Part shown: positions 16,531-23,561 of the stretch, in pieces
Numbering within the stretch: position 1 is the first letter of the stretch
How the letters are laid out: every line of letters begins with the position of its first letter
Assembly: GCF_004297185.1 (NCBI RefSeq)
Contig: NZ_PGCL01000001.1
Span: 558,001 to 622,000, forward strand
Source of the DNA: Methanofollis fontis
GTDB taxonomy: Archaea; Halobacteriota; Methanomicrobia; Methanomicrobiales; Methanofollaceae
Length of the DNA: 64,000 nt
Reading direction: 5' to 3'
Translations under genes and position numbers: made by a program
The notes under the pieces: model-generated
What the model was told of the DNA's origin: nothing
Seen by the model: the letters and a program-made list of their open reading frames with translations, nothing else
Databases searched by the model: none

Positions 16531-17313
16531 TTATATATAGGTTCGCCTGACGAGGTCGGGAAGAGCGGCGATCGATGGGATCAGGTGGTCCGGACGGGTG
16601 CCTGATGCCTCATAGACCTCCTGCCTGAACTTTCCGGTCTGCACCAGTGCCGTATTCATATCCACGGCCCGTGCACCGTCGATATCGGTCCTGATGTCGT
16701 CCCCGACCATCAGCGCCCCGGCCGGATCGACGCCGATCTCCTGGAGGGCGCCCAGGAAAAACTCAGGGGCCGGTTTGCCGACGACGGTAGCCTGCCGACC
16801 GGTGGCGTACTCGAGCGCCGCCACGAATGGACCCGCAGAGAGCATCAGTCCGTCGCCCCCCATCCAGTAGCGGTCTCTCTCGAGGGCGATGATGGCGGCG
16901 CCGTCGAGGATCATCCGGAAGGCGGCGTTCAGGTGTTCGTAGGTGAAGTTGTCCCCGGCGTCGCCGATCACGACGGCCTCCGCCTCGTTCCTGACGAGCG
17001 TGATCCCTCCGGAGAGGAAGTCGTCGGCGACGTCGCCGGTGGTGAGCAGAAATGCGGTCCTGCCCTGGAGATGCCGGATGGCGCCGATGGGGGGGTTGAA
17101 GATCTCCGATTCCGTGATGTCGTAGCCGAGGTCCCCCAGGCGTGCGGCGATGGAGCGCCGGGAGCGGCGTGTGGTGTTGGAGACGCACCTGAACGGGATC
17201 CCCTCGTCCCGGAGCCATGCAATCGTCTCTGTTCCGCCCTCAACCGCCCTGTCTCCTACATAGAGCACCCCGTCGATGTCCAGGAGAACACCCCTGATCT
17301 GGCCCTCATCCAT
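16531..17313 (-). CDS. HAD superfamily class IIA sugar/aryl phosphatase
   Basis: A 260-residue HAD phosphatase of subfamily IIA (NagD/AraL/4-nitrophenylphosphatase type). Motif I LLDIDGVLYVG has nucleophile Asp12 and acid/base Asp14. Motif II is in SNTTRRS, and the C-terminal motif III/IV region is GKPAPEFF ... MVGDDIRTDIDGA. The start is set at the ATG at 17313, the normal HAD-IIA N-terminus. The open frame runs upstream to 17607 but there crosses the divergent gene's coding region. The substrate is not predictable; sugar phosphates or nucleotides are usual. The shared upstream region has TATA elements for both directions. Confidence 0.88.
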   Translation of the reverse strand: MDEGQIRGVLLDIDGVLYVGDRAVEGGTETIAWLRDEGIPFRCVSNTTRRSRRSIAARLGDLGYDITESEIFNPPIGAIRHLQGRTAFLLTTGDVADDFLSGGITLVRNEAEAVVIGDAGDNFTYEHLNAAFRMILDGAAIIALERDRYWMGGDGLMLSAGPFVAALEYATGRQATVVGKPAPEFFLGALQEIGVDPAGALMVGDDIRTDIDGARAVDMNTALVQTGKFRQEVYEASGTRPDHLIPSIAALPDLVRRTYI

Positions 17314-17360
17314 GGCAGTGATTCTGTCCGGGAGGTAATGGGTGTTGTGGGTCCGGGTCA

Positions 17361-17390
17361 CATTATATATATTGGATCTGTATAATAATC
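17361..17390. promoter_or_regulatory. Divergent TATA region between the HAD gene and the Cys-rich gene pair
   Basis: An A/T island (ATTATATATATTGG, then TGTATAATAATCC) sits between the divergent genes starting at 17313 and 17433. It can be read as a TATA box in both directions. The plus-strand gene also has a good GGAGGTGA ribosome site at 17420-17427. Confidence 0.45.
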
Positions 17391-17432
17391 CGGCGCCGCC
17401 ATCTGCGGTGCGGCGCTCTGGAGGTGAGAGAG

Positions 17433-17930
17433 ATGGTCGGTATCGAGGAGATCCCCGCCGAACTGCGCTGGACGCTGGCGACGCGGCTGGCAACGGCGAT
17501 GCCCTTCGCCTTCGATAAGGCGATGCGGGAGCGCATCGGCGAGGACTTTGGGGGGATGGTTGCTGATATCTGGCTTGAGGCTGGAAAAAAGCAGATCGGA
17601 CTTGCAAAGGGGTTCAATATGCCCCTGAAAAATGCGGCGGATGTAGCGAATGCCTACAGCACGATCTCGACGCTTCTTCTCGGCCCTGAACTGCAGGGAG
17701 AGGTGAGGGTTGCACGGAATCGCGACTGCGCCGAGATCGCCGTGACCTCGTGCCCCATGTGCACGCGGGCGCAGGAGATGGGTGTGGACCCCCGTTCCAA
17801 TTGCGGCCCCTGCAGGGCATATGCGGCGGGTGCGGTCGGGGCCCTGAACCCGGCGTATGCCGTCTCGCATCGGAGCGGGATGTGTGTCGGGGATGAGAGG
17901 TGCGAGATCCGGATAGAACCGGGACAGTAA
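17433..17930 (+). CDS. Cys-motif protein, first of a paralogous pair, function unknown
   Basis: A 165-residue soluble protein, starting at the ATG at 17433 six bases after a strong GGAGGTGA site. The first 85 residues are helical. The second half carries cysteines in a fixed pattern: SCPMC, NCGPC, then SGMCVGDERCEIRI. The tail C-x-G-D-x-x-C-E resembles the ends of V4R-like and ATC-hydrolase-like domains, so a small-molecule or metal-binding role is possible, but the family is not certain. The next gene has the same layout and Cys spacing (CPFC, C, CMGDGQCE), so the two arose by duplication. They are followed by THEP1 and ROK kinase genes. Confidence 0.7.
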   Translation: MVGIEEIPAELRWTLATRLATAMPFAFDKAMRERIGEDFGGMVADIWLEAGKKQIGLAKGFNMPLKNAADVANAYSTISTLLLGPELQGEVRVARNRDCAEIAVTSCPMCTRAQEMGVDPRSNCGPCRAYAAGAVGALNPAYAVSHRSGMCVGDERCEIRIEPGQ

Positions 17931-17980
17931 CCGGTTCAATCACCGCATCCATTTTCTTTTCCCGGATATGAGGTCTATGC

Positions 17981-18490
17981 ATGGCGCATGATCTGATCGA
18001 GGATATCCCGTTGATGGCGCGGTGGCGCTCTGCCGCCCGTGCCGCCGCCCTGCTGCCTTCCCTCTACTCCCGCGCCCTCCGAGAGGAGGGACCGCTCGAG
18101 GAACGCGAGCAGATGGTCTGGTATGCCTTCGGCAAGGAGGTGGGGGATATCGCGCGCACCTTCGGTCTGCCTGTGGGCGATGCGGAGGAGGTCTGCGAAA
18201 CGTTCAGGGCGTGCACACTCGTCCTGTTCGGGCCGGATTTCAGGATCACGGTCCTTTCCGCCTCTGAAGACTCGGCCACGATCGTCATGAAGGGCTGCCC
18301 GTTCTGCGGGATGATCCGGGGGAGCGGGGGAGACGAGGCCGTCGGCTTCTCATGGTGTCTCCCCTATGCCCTATCGGCGGTAGAGGCGTTGAACAGCGAG
18401 TTTACCCTGCGGTTCGTCAGGTCGCGCTGTATGGGGGACGGGCAGTGCGAGATGACGGTCCAGAGAAGAGAGGACGGGGGCGGGACATAG
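17981..18490 (+). CDS. Cys-motif protein, second of a paralogous pair, function unknown
   Basis: A 169-residue protein, 50 bp after its paralogue. Shared features are an N-terminal helical half with a DIP-x4-RW start like the EIP-x3-RW of the first copy, a mid CPFC, a single Cys followed by PYALSAVEALN, and the tail RCMGDGQCEMTV. Compared with the first copy it lacks one Cys of the NCGPC motif (here SWCLP), so the ligand set differs. It starts with ATG at 17981 and has no strong ribosome site. Function is not recognised; a heteromeric partnership with the first copy is a reasonable guess. Confidence 0.7.
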   Translation: MAHDLIEDIPLMARWRSAARAAALLPSLYSRALREEGPLEEREQMVWYAFGKEVGDIARTFGLPVGDAEEVCETFRACTLVLFGPDFRITVLSASEDSATIVMKGCPFCGMIRGSGGDEAVGFSWCLPYALSAVEALNSEFTLRFVRSRCMGDGQCEMTVQRREDGGGT

Positions 18491-18520
18491 GTTTCCCGTC
18501 TCCGGAAGGGGGGTGAGGAT

Positions 18521-19072
18521 ATGATGAAGAAGAATCTGTTGATCACCGGGGCGCCGGCGAGCGGGAAGACGACGCTTCTCCGCCGGGCGGTGAAGAGTTT
18601 TCCCGGGGCTGTCGGTTTTTTCACTGAGGAGATGAGAGAGGGGGGAGAACGAATGGGTTTTCAGATCGCCGGCCTTGACGGGCGCCGGGCGCTCTTTGCC
18701 CACCGGGGAATACGGGGGCATGGCAGGGTCGGGTCCTATGGTGTCAACATCCCGGTGTTTGAGGGTTTCCTTGCGGCGACACCATTTGATTCCCCGGAGG
18801 CCCGCCTGGTCGTCATCGATGAGATAGGGCGAATGGAGTGCCTTTCGGCCGATTTTCGCCGTCTGGTGCTCGAACTCCTCGACGGACCGGTGCCGGTGGT
18901 GGCGACGGCGGCGCTTCACGGCGACGAGTTCATCGAGGGGATCAAGGCGCGCCCGGATCTGTCGGTGTTTGTAGTGACGCGGGAGAACCGGGACGACCTG
19001 CTCAATGAGGTGCGGGCCGAGATCGCCGTCCTGCTCGGGGAGCGGAAGCCTGAAGAGCCGCCGTACCCATAA
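18521..19072 (+). CDS. THEP1-type nucleoside-triphosphatase
   Basis: A 183-residue P-loop NTPase of the THEP1 family (PF03266), archaeal and eukaryotic ATP/GTPases of uncertain cellular role. Walker A GAPASGKTT is at residues 10-18, Walker B is VVIDEIGRME, and VVATAALHGDEFIEGIKAR is the family's second conserved region. Length is normal. GGTGAGGAT precedes the start; ATG codons at 18521 and 18524 are both possible. The ROK kinase gene follows 7 bases later, suggesting one transcript from 17433 or 17981 to 20024. Confidence 0.9.
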   Translation: MMKKNLLITGAPASGKTTLLRRAVKSFPGAVGFFTEEMREGGERMGFQIAGLDGRRALFAHRGIRGHGRVGSYGVNIPVFEGFLAATPFDSPEARLVVIDEIGRMECLSADFRRLVLELLDGPVPVVATAALHGDEFIEGIKARPDLSVFVVTRENRDDLLNEVRAEIAVLLGERKPEEPPYP

Positions 19073-19079
19073 TAGCGGC

Positions 19080-20024
19080 ATGGATGCGGGTCTGTCAGGG
19101 GATGCGGTGGTGGCGGCGGACGTCGGCGCCACGCATATCAGGGCGGCGGTGGTGGAACGGGACGGCACTGTCCGCCGGCACCTGGTCAGAACGACACCCC
19201 GGAGCGGTCCGTCCGGCGATGCTGTCACCGATGCGGTGTTCGGGATGATCGCCGCCCTTTTGGACGGTGGTGGCGTGCAGGGGATCGGTATCGCCGCCGC
19301 CGGTCCGCTCGATCCGGGGAGAGGTGCGATCGTGGGGTCGCCGAATATGGCGTTTGACGAGGTCTGCCTCACCGGACCCCTGCGGGAGCGTTTCGGCCTC
19401 CCGGTCACGCTCCTGAACGACTGCCGGGCCGGCGTCCTGGGGGAGCACTGGCAGGGTGCCGGGCAGGGGATCGGGGATCTGGTGTATGTCACCCTCTCCA
19501 CCGGGATCGGCGGGGGTGCGATCGTGAACGGTTGCCTCCTGAGCGGCAGGGATGGGAATGCCGGGGAGATCGGGCACCTGTTTGTGGAGGGCGACCTCGC
19601 CCTCCCCTGCGGCTGCGGGCACCGGGGCCACTGGGAGGGGTATGCCTCAGGGAGCGGCATGCCGCGGTTTTGTACAGCCTGGTGTGAACGAAAGGGCGTC
19701 ATACCGGCGTTTGATGCCTCGTCGAGCCGCGGCATCCTGGAGGCGGCGGAGGCGGGCGACCCTGTTGCCGCTCTGTTCATGGAGGCCCTGGGGGAGGTGA
19801 ATGCCCGGGGGATCTCCGACCTGATCGTCGCCTATGCGCCGGAGGTGATCGTCCTGGACGGTCCGCTGGCGCAGGCCCACGGACGCCTGCTCATCGGGCA
19901 TATGCTCCCGCATATCGACCGCTATCTCCCGCTCCCGGAGATCCGGGTCAGCACCCTCGGGGGTCGGGCGCCCCTTCTCGGGGCGGCATGGTCGGTCTTC
20001 AGCGCCTCTTCTCCAGCCCCCTGA
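19080..20024 (+). CDS. ROK family sugar kinase (probable glucokinase)
   Basis: A 314-residue ROK protein without the N-terminal DNA-binding domain, so a kinase rather than a repressor. The ATP/phosphate motif AADVGATHIRAAVV is near the start. The catalytic Asp is in LLNDCRAGVLGE, followed by LSTGIGGGAIV. The Zn-binding region GEIGHLF ... LPCGCGHRGHWE keeps His and the CGCGH group but has His-Trp where many members have Gly-Cys, so the zinc site may be altered. The start at 19080 gives MDAGLSGDAVVAADVG; the frame upstream belongs to THEP1. It phosphorylates glucose or another hexose; the sugar is not determined. Confidence 0.85.
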   Translation: MDAGLSGDAVVAADVGATHIRAAVVERDGTVRRHLVRTTPRSGPSGDAVTDAVFGMIAALLDGGGVQGIGIAAAGPLDPGRGAIVGSPNMAFDEVCLTGPLRERFGLPVTLLNDCRAGVLGEHWQGAGQGIGDLVYVTLSTGIGGGAIVNGCLLSGRDGNAGEIGHLFVEGDLALPCGCGHRGHWEGYASGSGMPRFCTAWCERKGVIPAFDASSSRGILEAAEAGDPVAALFMEALGEVNARGISDLIVAYAPEVIVLDGPLAQAHGRLLIGHMLPHIDRYLPLPEIRVSTLGGRAPLLGAAWSVFSASSPAP

Positions 20025-20042
20025 GGGGGTGGTCGGCGCTCG

Positions 20043-20249
20043 TCATCCGGCATCCTCCTCCTCGAAGATGAAGAGGTCCTCGATCCCGGCGCCGAGGGCC
20101 CTTGAAACCCGCCAGGCAAGTTTCAGCGAGGGGTTGTACTTCCCCTTCTCGAGAAACACGATCGTCTCGCGGCGGACGCCCACTGCTATGGCGAGTTCCC
20201 CCTGCGTGAGTCCCTGCAATGCCCGATACTCCCGGATTCTTGTTTTCAT
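20043..20249 (-). CDS. Small XRE/HTH transcriptional regulator
   Basis: A 68-residue protein made almost wholly of a helix-turn-helix domain: [20 protein letters not shown] is the HTH and [17 protein letters not shown] the following helices. It resembles the YozG/CrlC-like group often found beside small membrane proteins and ABC exporters. It lies 6 bases after the permease gene as the last gene of a six-gene minus-strand cassette, so it probably regulates that cassette. The TGTGA-N6-TCACA repeat at 23121-23136 upstream of the cassette is a candidate operator. Confidence 0.9.
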   Translation of the reverse strand: MKTRIREYRALQGLTQGELAIAVGVRRETIVFLEKGKYNPSLKLAWRVSRALGAGIEDLFIFEEEDAG

Positions 20250-20255
20250 GCCAAT

Positions 20256-20948
20256 CTAGGGGATGGTGGTGACGATCCGCTCGCGGTCCAGGTAACGCGT
20301 CGCCCATCCGACCAGGAGGAGGAGCAGGGCGGAAGCGGCAATGACCACTCCCTCGGTCTCCCAGGTCACCGCCAGACCGCTCTCCGTGAGGCCGGCGATG
20401 AGCGAGAAGGAGAAGATCACGCAGAAGATCACCGCCATGTTGATGATCTGGTTCTCCCTCATGCCGAGCAGGAGCTGCACGAACCCCAGCAGCCCCACGG
20501 CGACCGCCGTCAGGGCGGGCACGGCGACCAGGGCGTGGAGGACGACCGGCCCGGAGGGGAGCACGGGGGCGCCGGCGAGTGCCGAGGCCCCGCCGCTCAT
20601 GATTCCCGCAGCGGCGAGAGTGAACAGCCATGCCGGCAGGGCGATGCCGGCGACCTTCCCGGCCCAGATCTCCCTGAGCGAGAGGGGTGTGCAGAGCAGG
20701 GTCTCGATCGTCCCCTCCTTCTTTTCCCGCAGGAACACCTCTGCGGAGAAGATGTAGCCCATGAAAACACCGATGACGGTGAGGATCATGATCATCATGG
20801 CCTCGAAGCGACTGTCCCCTGTTTCGAGGACGGCCGGGGCCGCCGTGGCCGAGAAGACGATGGTGATCATTACGGCCGAGAGGATCAGCTGGCGGGAATG
20901 GAGGACCAGCGCCGCCTCTTTCTGCATGACGGTGAGGACGTTCTTCAT
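20256..20948 (-). CDS. ABC-2 type transporter permease
   Basis: A 230-residue polytopic membrane protein with about six hydrophobic segments (near 20-40, 55-75, 105-130, 140-165, 175-195 and 205-220). The cytoplasmic EKKEGTIETLLCTPLSLREI between segments 2 and 3 is the ABC-2 permease coupling-helix signature. It pairs with the ATPase gene just upstream, whose stop overlaps its ATG by 4 bases. Only one permease gene is present, so the exporter probably works as a homodimer. The cargo is unknown. Confidence 0.88.
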   Translation of the reverse strand: MKNVLTVMQKEAALVLHSRQLILSAVMITIVFSATAAPAVLETGDSRFEAMMIMILTVIGVFMGYIFSAEVFLREKKEGTIETLLCTPLSLREIWAGKVAGIALPAWLFTLAAAGIMSGGASALAGAPVLPSGPVVLHALVAVPALTAVAVGLLGFVQLLLGMRENQIINMAVIFCVIFSFSLIAGLTESGLAVTWETEGVVIAASALLLLLVGWATRYLDRERIVTTIP

Positions 20949-21880
20949 GCGGACCCCTCCGCCTGCCGCACCACCGAGAGATAGATCTCCTCAAGGGAGC
21001 GGCGTTCCTGGACGACCTCCTCAATGGCGCATCCCTTTTCGACGAGTGTCCGCACAATGGCCGGGACACCGGTGCCCTCGAGATGGACCGTGACCTCCTC
21101 GCCGTCCCGGTCGGCGGGACCGATGCCCGGCATGGCGGTGAGCGTCCGCAGCGCCTCCTCTGCGGAGGGGGGGTCGGTGAGCACGATCCTGACCCTGCCG
21201 CCGCCGTCCTCCCTGAGGCGTTCGATCCGGTCGAAGGCCCGCAGCCTCCCGTCGTGGAGGATGCCCACGCTGGAGCAGACCCGTTGCACCTCGTCGAGGT
21301 TGTGAGAGTTGATGAAGACGGTCATCTCCTCCTCCCGCGAGAGTTCCAGGATCAGGTCCCTGACCATCCGTTGCGCCTCGGGGTCGAGGCCGGAGGTGGG
21401 TTCGTCCAGGAAGAGCACCTCCGGGGTGTGGAGGATCGAGCGGCCGATCCCGAGTTTCCGGCGCATGCCGGTGGAGTAGGTTCCCACCAGACTGTTCTGG
21501 CGATCAGAGAGTCCGATGAACTCCAGGATCTCCTCGATACGCCTCTCTCGTTCCTGGACGCCGTAGAGGCGGGCGTGGTAGTCCAGGTTGTCCCGGGCCG
21601 TGAGGCGGTCGGAGAGCCCGTCGTTCTCCAGGAGCACCCCCACCTTCCGGCGCAGTCCGTCCGACCGGGCCAGGTCTTCGCCGAAGACGGTGGCCGTACC
21701 CCCGTCCGGGCGGAGGAGGCCGAGCAGGCAGCGCATTGTCGTCGTCTTGCCGGCGCCGTTCGGGCCGAGGAAGCCGAAGACCTCGCCCTTTTTGACCGAG
21801 AAGGTGACCGCCCTGAGCACCTCTCTCCCTTTGAACCCCTTCTGCAGGTGTTCGATGCTGATTATGTCCATGATGGTCAT
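20945..21880 (-). CDS. ABC transporter ATP-binding protein (export type)
   Basis: A 311-residue ABC ATPase. Walker A GPNGAGKTT is at 39-47, the signature is YSTGMRRKLGIG, Walker B VLFLDEPTSGLD and the switch FINSHNLDEVQ. A C-terminal domain of about 90 residues is typical of CcmA/NatA-like exporters. The start is set at 21880, where ATG overlaps the upstream stop as ATGA; an ATG three codons later (21871) is also possible, and longer starts would run through the upstream gene. It works with the permease encoded next. Confidence 0.92.
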   Translation of the reverse strand: MTIMDIISIEHLQKGFKGREVLRAVTFSVKKGEVFGFLGPNGAGKTTTMRCLLGLLRPDGGTATVFGEDLARSDGLRRKVGVLLENDGLSDRLTARDNLDYHARLYGVQERERRIEEILEFIGLSDRQNSLVGTYSTGMRRKLGIGRSILHTPEVLFLDEPTSGLDPEAQRMVRDLILELSREEEMTVFINSHNLDEVQRVCSSVGILHDGRLRAFDRIERLREDGGGRVRIVLTDPPSAEEALRTLTAMPGIGPADRDGEEVTVHLEGTGVPAIVRTLVEKGCAIEEVVQERRSLEEIYLSVVRQAEGSA

Positions 21881-22278
21881 GTCCTGTGTTCGAGTATTCG
21901 TATCGCTGTTTTTTCCAGAATTACCATGATGAATACGCCTGCACATGCCGCAAGCACCGGTGAGGCGAGGTTATGGAGTTTCGGGTCCCCGGCCGTCGTC
22001 AGCCAGAGGGAGAGGATGCCTCCTCCCACGAGGGTTCCGGCGATGACGGCGGCGCACCATATGATGCGGGTTGACCGCTTCGGCAGGCGGTTCTGGTCTT
22101 CTGACCATGTCCTGAGGACTGCCGGGAGGAGGATCAGCACGCCCCCGGCGAGCACCGGCACCAGGGATGCCGGATCCGTCTCCCCGACCGCCCCCGACCA
22201 TGCCAGGGTGAGTCCGGTCAGGGCGAGGAGGAGACCGGCGGTGCTGACGGCGATGCCTGTTCTGGTGGAGATCACCAC
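21877..22278 (-). CDS. Small four-helix membrane protein, third of a tandem set
   Basis: A 133-residue membrane protein with four hydrophobic segments (about 8-28, 40-56, 73-94 and 104-125). A charged loop between segments 2 and 3 reads RTWSEDQNRLPKRSTRIIW. It is laid out like the two preceding genes but lacks their GPEQDERT motif. The start is GTG: at 22278, or at 22275 where GTGA overlaps the upstream stop. It overlaps the ABC ATPase start. Function is unknown; a role as accessory or immunity-type subunit of the exporter is speculative. Confidence 0.7.
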   Translation of the reverse strand: MVISTRTGIAVSTAGLLLALTGLTLAWSGAVGETDPASLVPVLAGGVLILLPAVLRTWSEDQNRLPKRSTRIIWCAAVIAGTLVGGGILSLWLTTAGDPKLHNLASPVLAACAGVFIMVILEKTAIRILEHRT

Positions 22279-22658
22279 TCGTCCCCCCGCAGGGAGAGAT
22301 ATCCCTGAAATGCGATGGCGCTTGCCACCATCAGGACGATGGCGATATAGAGGTTGAGTGGTGCATCGAGCGGGATGAAGGGGCCGATCGAGGCGAGGAG
22401 GAGCATGCCCGCAAACGTGACATACCAGGAGTACCTGAACCCTGCGCTCGTGATCCCATCGGTGCGCTCGTCCTGTTCAGGTCCGTCGCCGGAGCGGTGT
22501 CTCCAGAGGAACCCTCCGACCAGGAACCCGATGCCCGTGCCGGTGATCATCAGCATCGAGGGCCATGACTTCTCTGAAATCGGCCAGGACACGAGAATCA
22601 AGAGCCCGCTCGCCAGGATCAGCGCCCCGGCGAGGATGAGGAGGTCGGGCCTTCTCAT
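22272..22658 (-). CDS. DUF2178-like four-helix membrane protein, second of a tandem set
   Basis: A 128-residue membrane protein with helices near 5-22, 32-50, 75-92 and 97-115 and the central cytoplasmic motif GDGPEQDERTDGITSAGFRYSW. The phrase EQDERT...A...SW is shared with the upstream gene (GPEQDERTRRIG...YSW) and is the mark of the archaeal DUF2178 group. The start at 22658 is an ATG overlapping the upstream stop as ATGA; the ATG-free extension to 22688 is not used. Function is unknown. Confidence 0.78.
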   Translation of the reverse strand: MRRPDLLILAGALILASGLLILVSWPISEKSWPSMLMITGTGIGFLVGGFLWRHRSGDGPEQDERTDGITSAGFRYSWYVTFAGMLLLASIGPFIPLDAPLNLYIAIVLMVASAIAFQGYLSLRGDEW

Positions 22659-23041
22659 TCCACATCTCCCCGCCTGAAGAACCACCACTGAAACAGCCGC
22701 GCCGAGATCGCCATCAACAGGATCGAAGATAGGATGACGTCGGATGAGGAGAGGGCGATGACGCCGAGGTTCTGGACCCAGAAGAGGACGAAGAGATAGA
22801 GGAGCGTCACAAACCAGGAGTATGTGATCCCGTAGGCGCCGATCCGCCGGGTCCGCTCGTCCTGTTCCGGACCTTCGTCCTTCCGCATCGCCCGCGTGCC
22901 CGCGAAGACGAGCACCACCGCGCCAGTGGTGACGAACATGCCGGTGGTGGCATCAGAGCCCGTGCCGCTGAGGTGCTGGATCACCCCTATGGTGATGAAA
23001 AGGAGGCCGAAGGCGATCCACAGGTGGTAGCGTCGGTTCAT
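22655..23041 (-). CDS. DUF2178-like four-helix membrane protein, first of a tandem set
   Basis: A 128-residue membrane protein and the first gene of the six-gene cassette. The start is set at 23041 (MNRRYHLWIAFG), preceded by GGAGGGGG; the frame upstream to 23119 has no ribosome site. Helices lie near 5-24, 33-51, 76-96 and 100-120, with the charged motif GPEQDERTRRIGAY between helices 2 and 3. It is a clear paralogue of the next gene. Upstream lies a promoter region with a TGTGA-N6-TCACA repeat. Confidence 0.78.
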   Translation of the reverse strand: MNRRYHLWIAFGLLFITIGVIQHLSGTGSDATTGMFVTTGAVVLVFAGTRAMRKDEGPEQDERTRRIGAYGITYSWFVTLLYLFVLFWVQNLGVIALSSSDVILSSILLMAISARLFQWWFFRRGDVE

Positions 23042-23120
23042 GCCCCCTCCGTGCAGTGTGCAAACGCCGCTCCGGTGATCCCCATGAAGAGGATGTAACG
23101 TGTCTTCATATCGCCTCATG

Positions 23121-23136
23121 TGTGAAATAGATCACA
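23121..23136. promoter_or_regulatory. Candidate operator TGTGA-N6-TCACA
   Basis: A perfect 5+5 inverted repeat with a 6-base spacer lies in the A/T-rich gap upstream of the membrane-protein/ABC/XRE cassette. It looks like a bacterial CRP/FNR site, but archaea seldom use those proteins. The cassette's own XRE regulator is the more likely partner. The site is seen directly; its use is inferred. Confidence 0.4.
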
Positions 23137-23244
23137 TTTTGTTATGGATATCTAACATCTGGTATTTGTGGGTTGTGATGGATCTACACGCTCTGGTGCC
23201 GGGAATCGGCAGGTTCATTCTCAACGGCGTCGAAATGTAAAAAT

Positions 23245-23550
23245 GTGGCAGTGATACAGCGCTTTGGAATTGTGTCGGTCGCCCGGATCAATGCGGCGAT
23301 CAGCCTCGTGATTGGACTCGTCCTGAGCGTGCTCTGGATCCTCTTCACCGGCGTCACCGGTGTCGCCCGGGGGATTGACGGTGGCGCCATCGGCAGTGCG
23401 GCGATGCACGGGGCAGGCGGCCTCGTGGTGATCATTTTTGTCACCATCGTCTATGCGGTCGTCGGCTTCATCGCCGGCGCCCTTGTGGCACTGCTCTACA
23501 ATGTGGCTGCCGGATGGTTCGGCGGGATCGAGATGGACCTCGCCGATTGA
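23245..23550 (+). CDS. DUF3566-like small membrane protein
   Basis: A 101-residue protein with two long hydrophobic segments (about 15-42 and 58-88). A conserved-looking N-terminus, IQRFGIVSVARINAAISLVIG, precedes the tail LVALLYNVAAGWFGGIEMDL. The start with A-R-I and the end with Y-N-x-x-A-x-x-x-G-G-I are the pattern of DUF3566 membrane proteins, whose function is unknown. The start is GTG at 23245 without a strong ribosome site. It is divergent from the ABC cassette and convergent with the large sensor gene, 12 bases from its stop. Confidence 0.7.
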   Translation: MAVIQRFGIVSVARINAAISLVIGLVLSVLWILFTGVTGVARGIDGGAIGSAAMHGAGGLVVIIFVTIVYAVVGFIAGALVALLYNVAAGWFGGIEMDLAD

Positions 23551-23561
23551 AACCTTTTCAA

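Noticed and set aside
23121-23136. A true bacterial CRP site
   Set aside because: The half-sites match, but a CRP homologue is not expected in this organism; kept only as a palindrome of unknown partner.
23178-23240. A 20-codon frame (MDLHALVPGIGRFILNGVEM) just before the DUF3566-like gene
   Set aside because: Could be a leader peptide but has no ribosome site, and nothing else supports translation.
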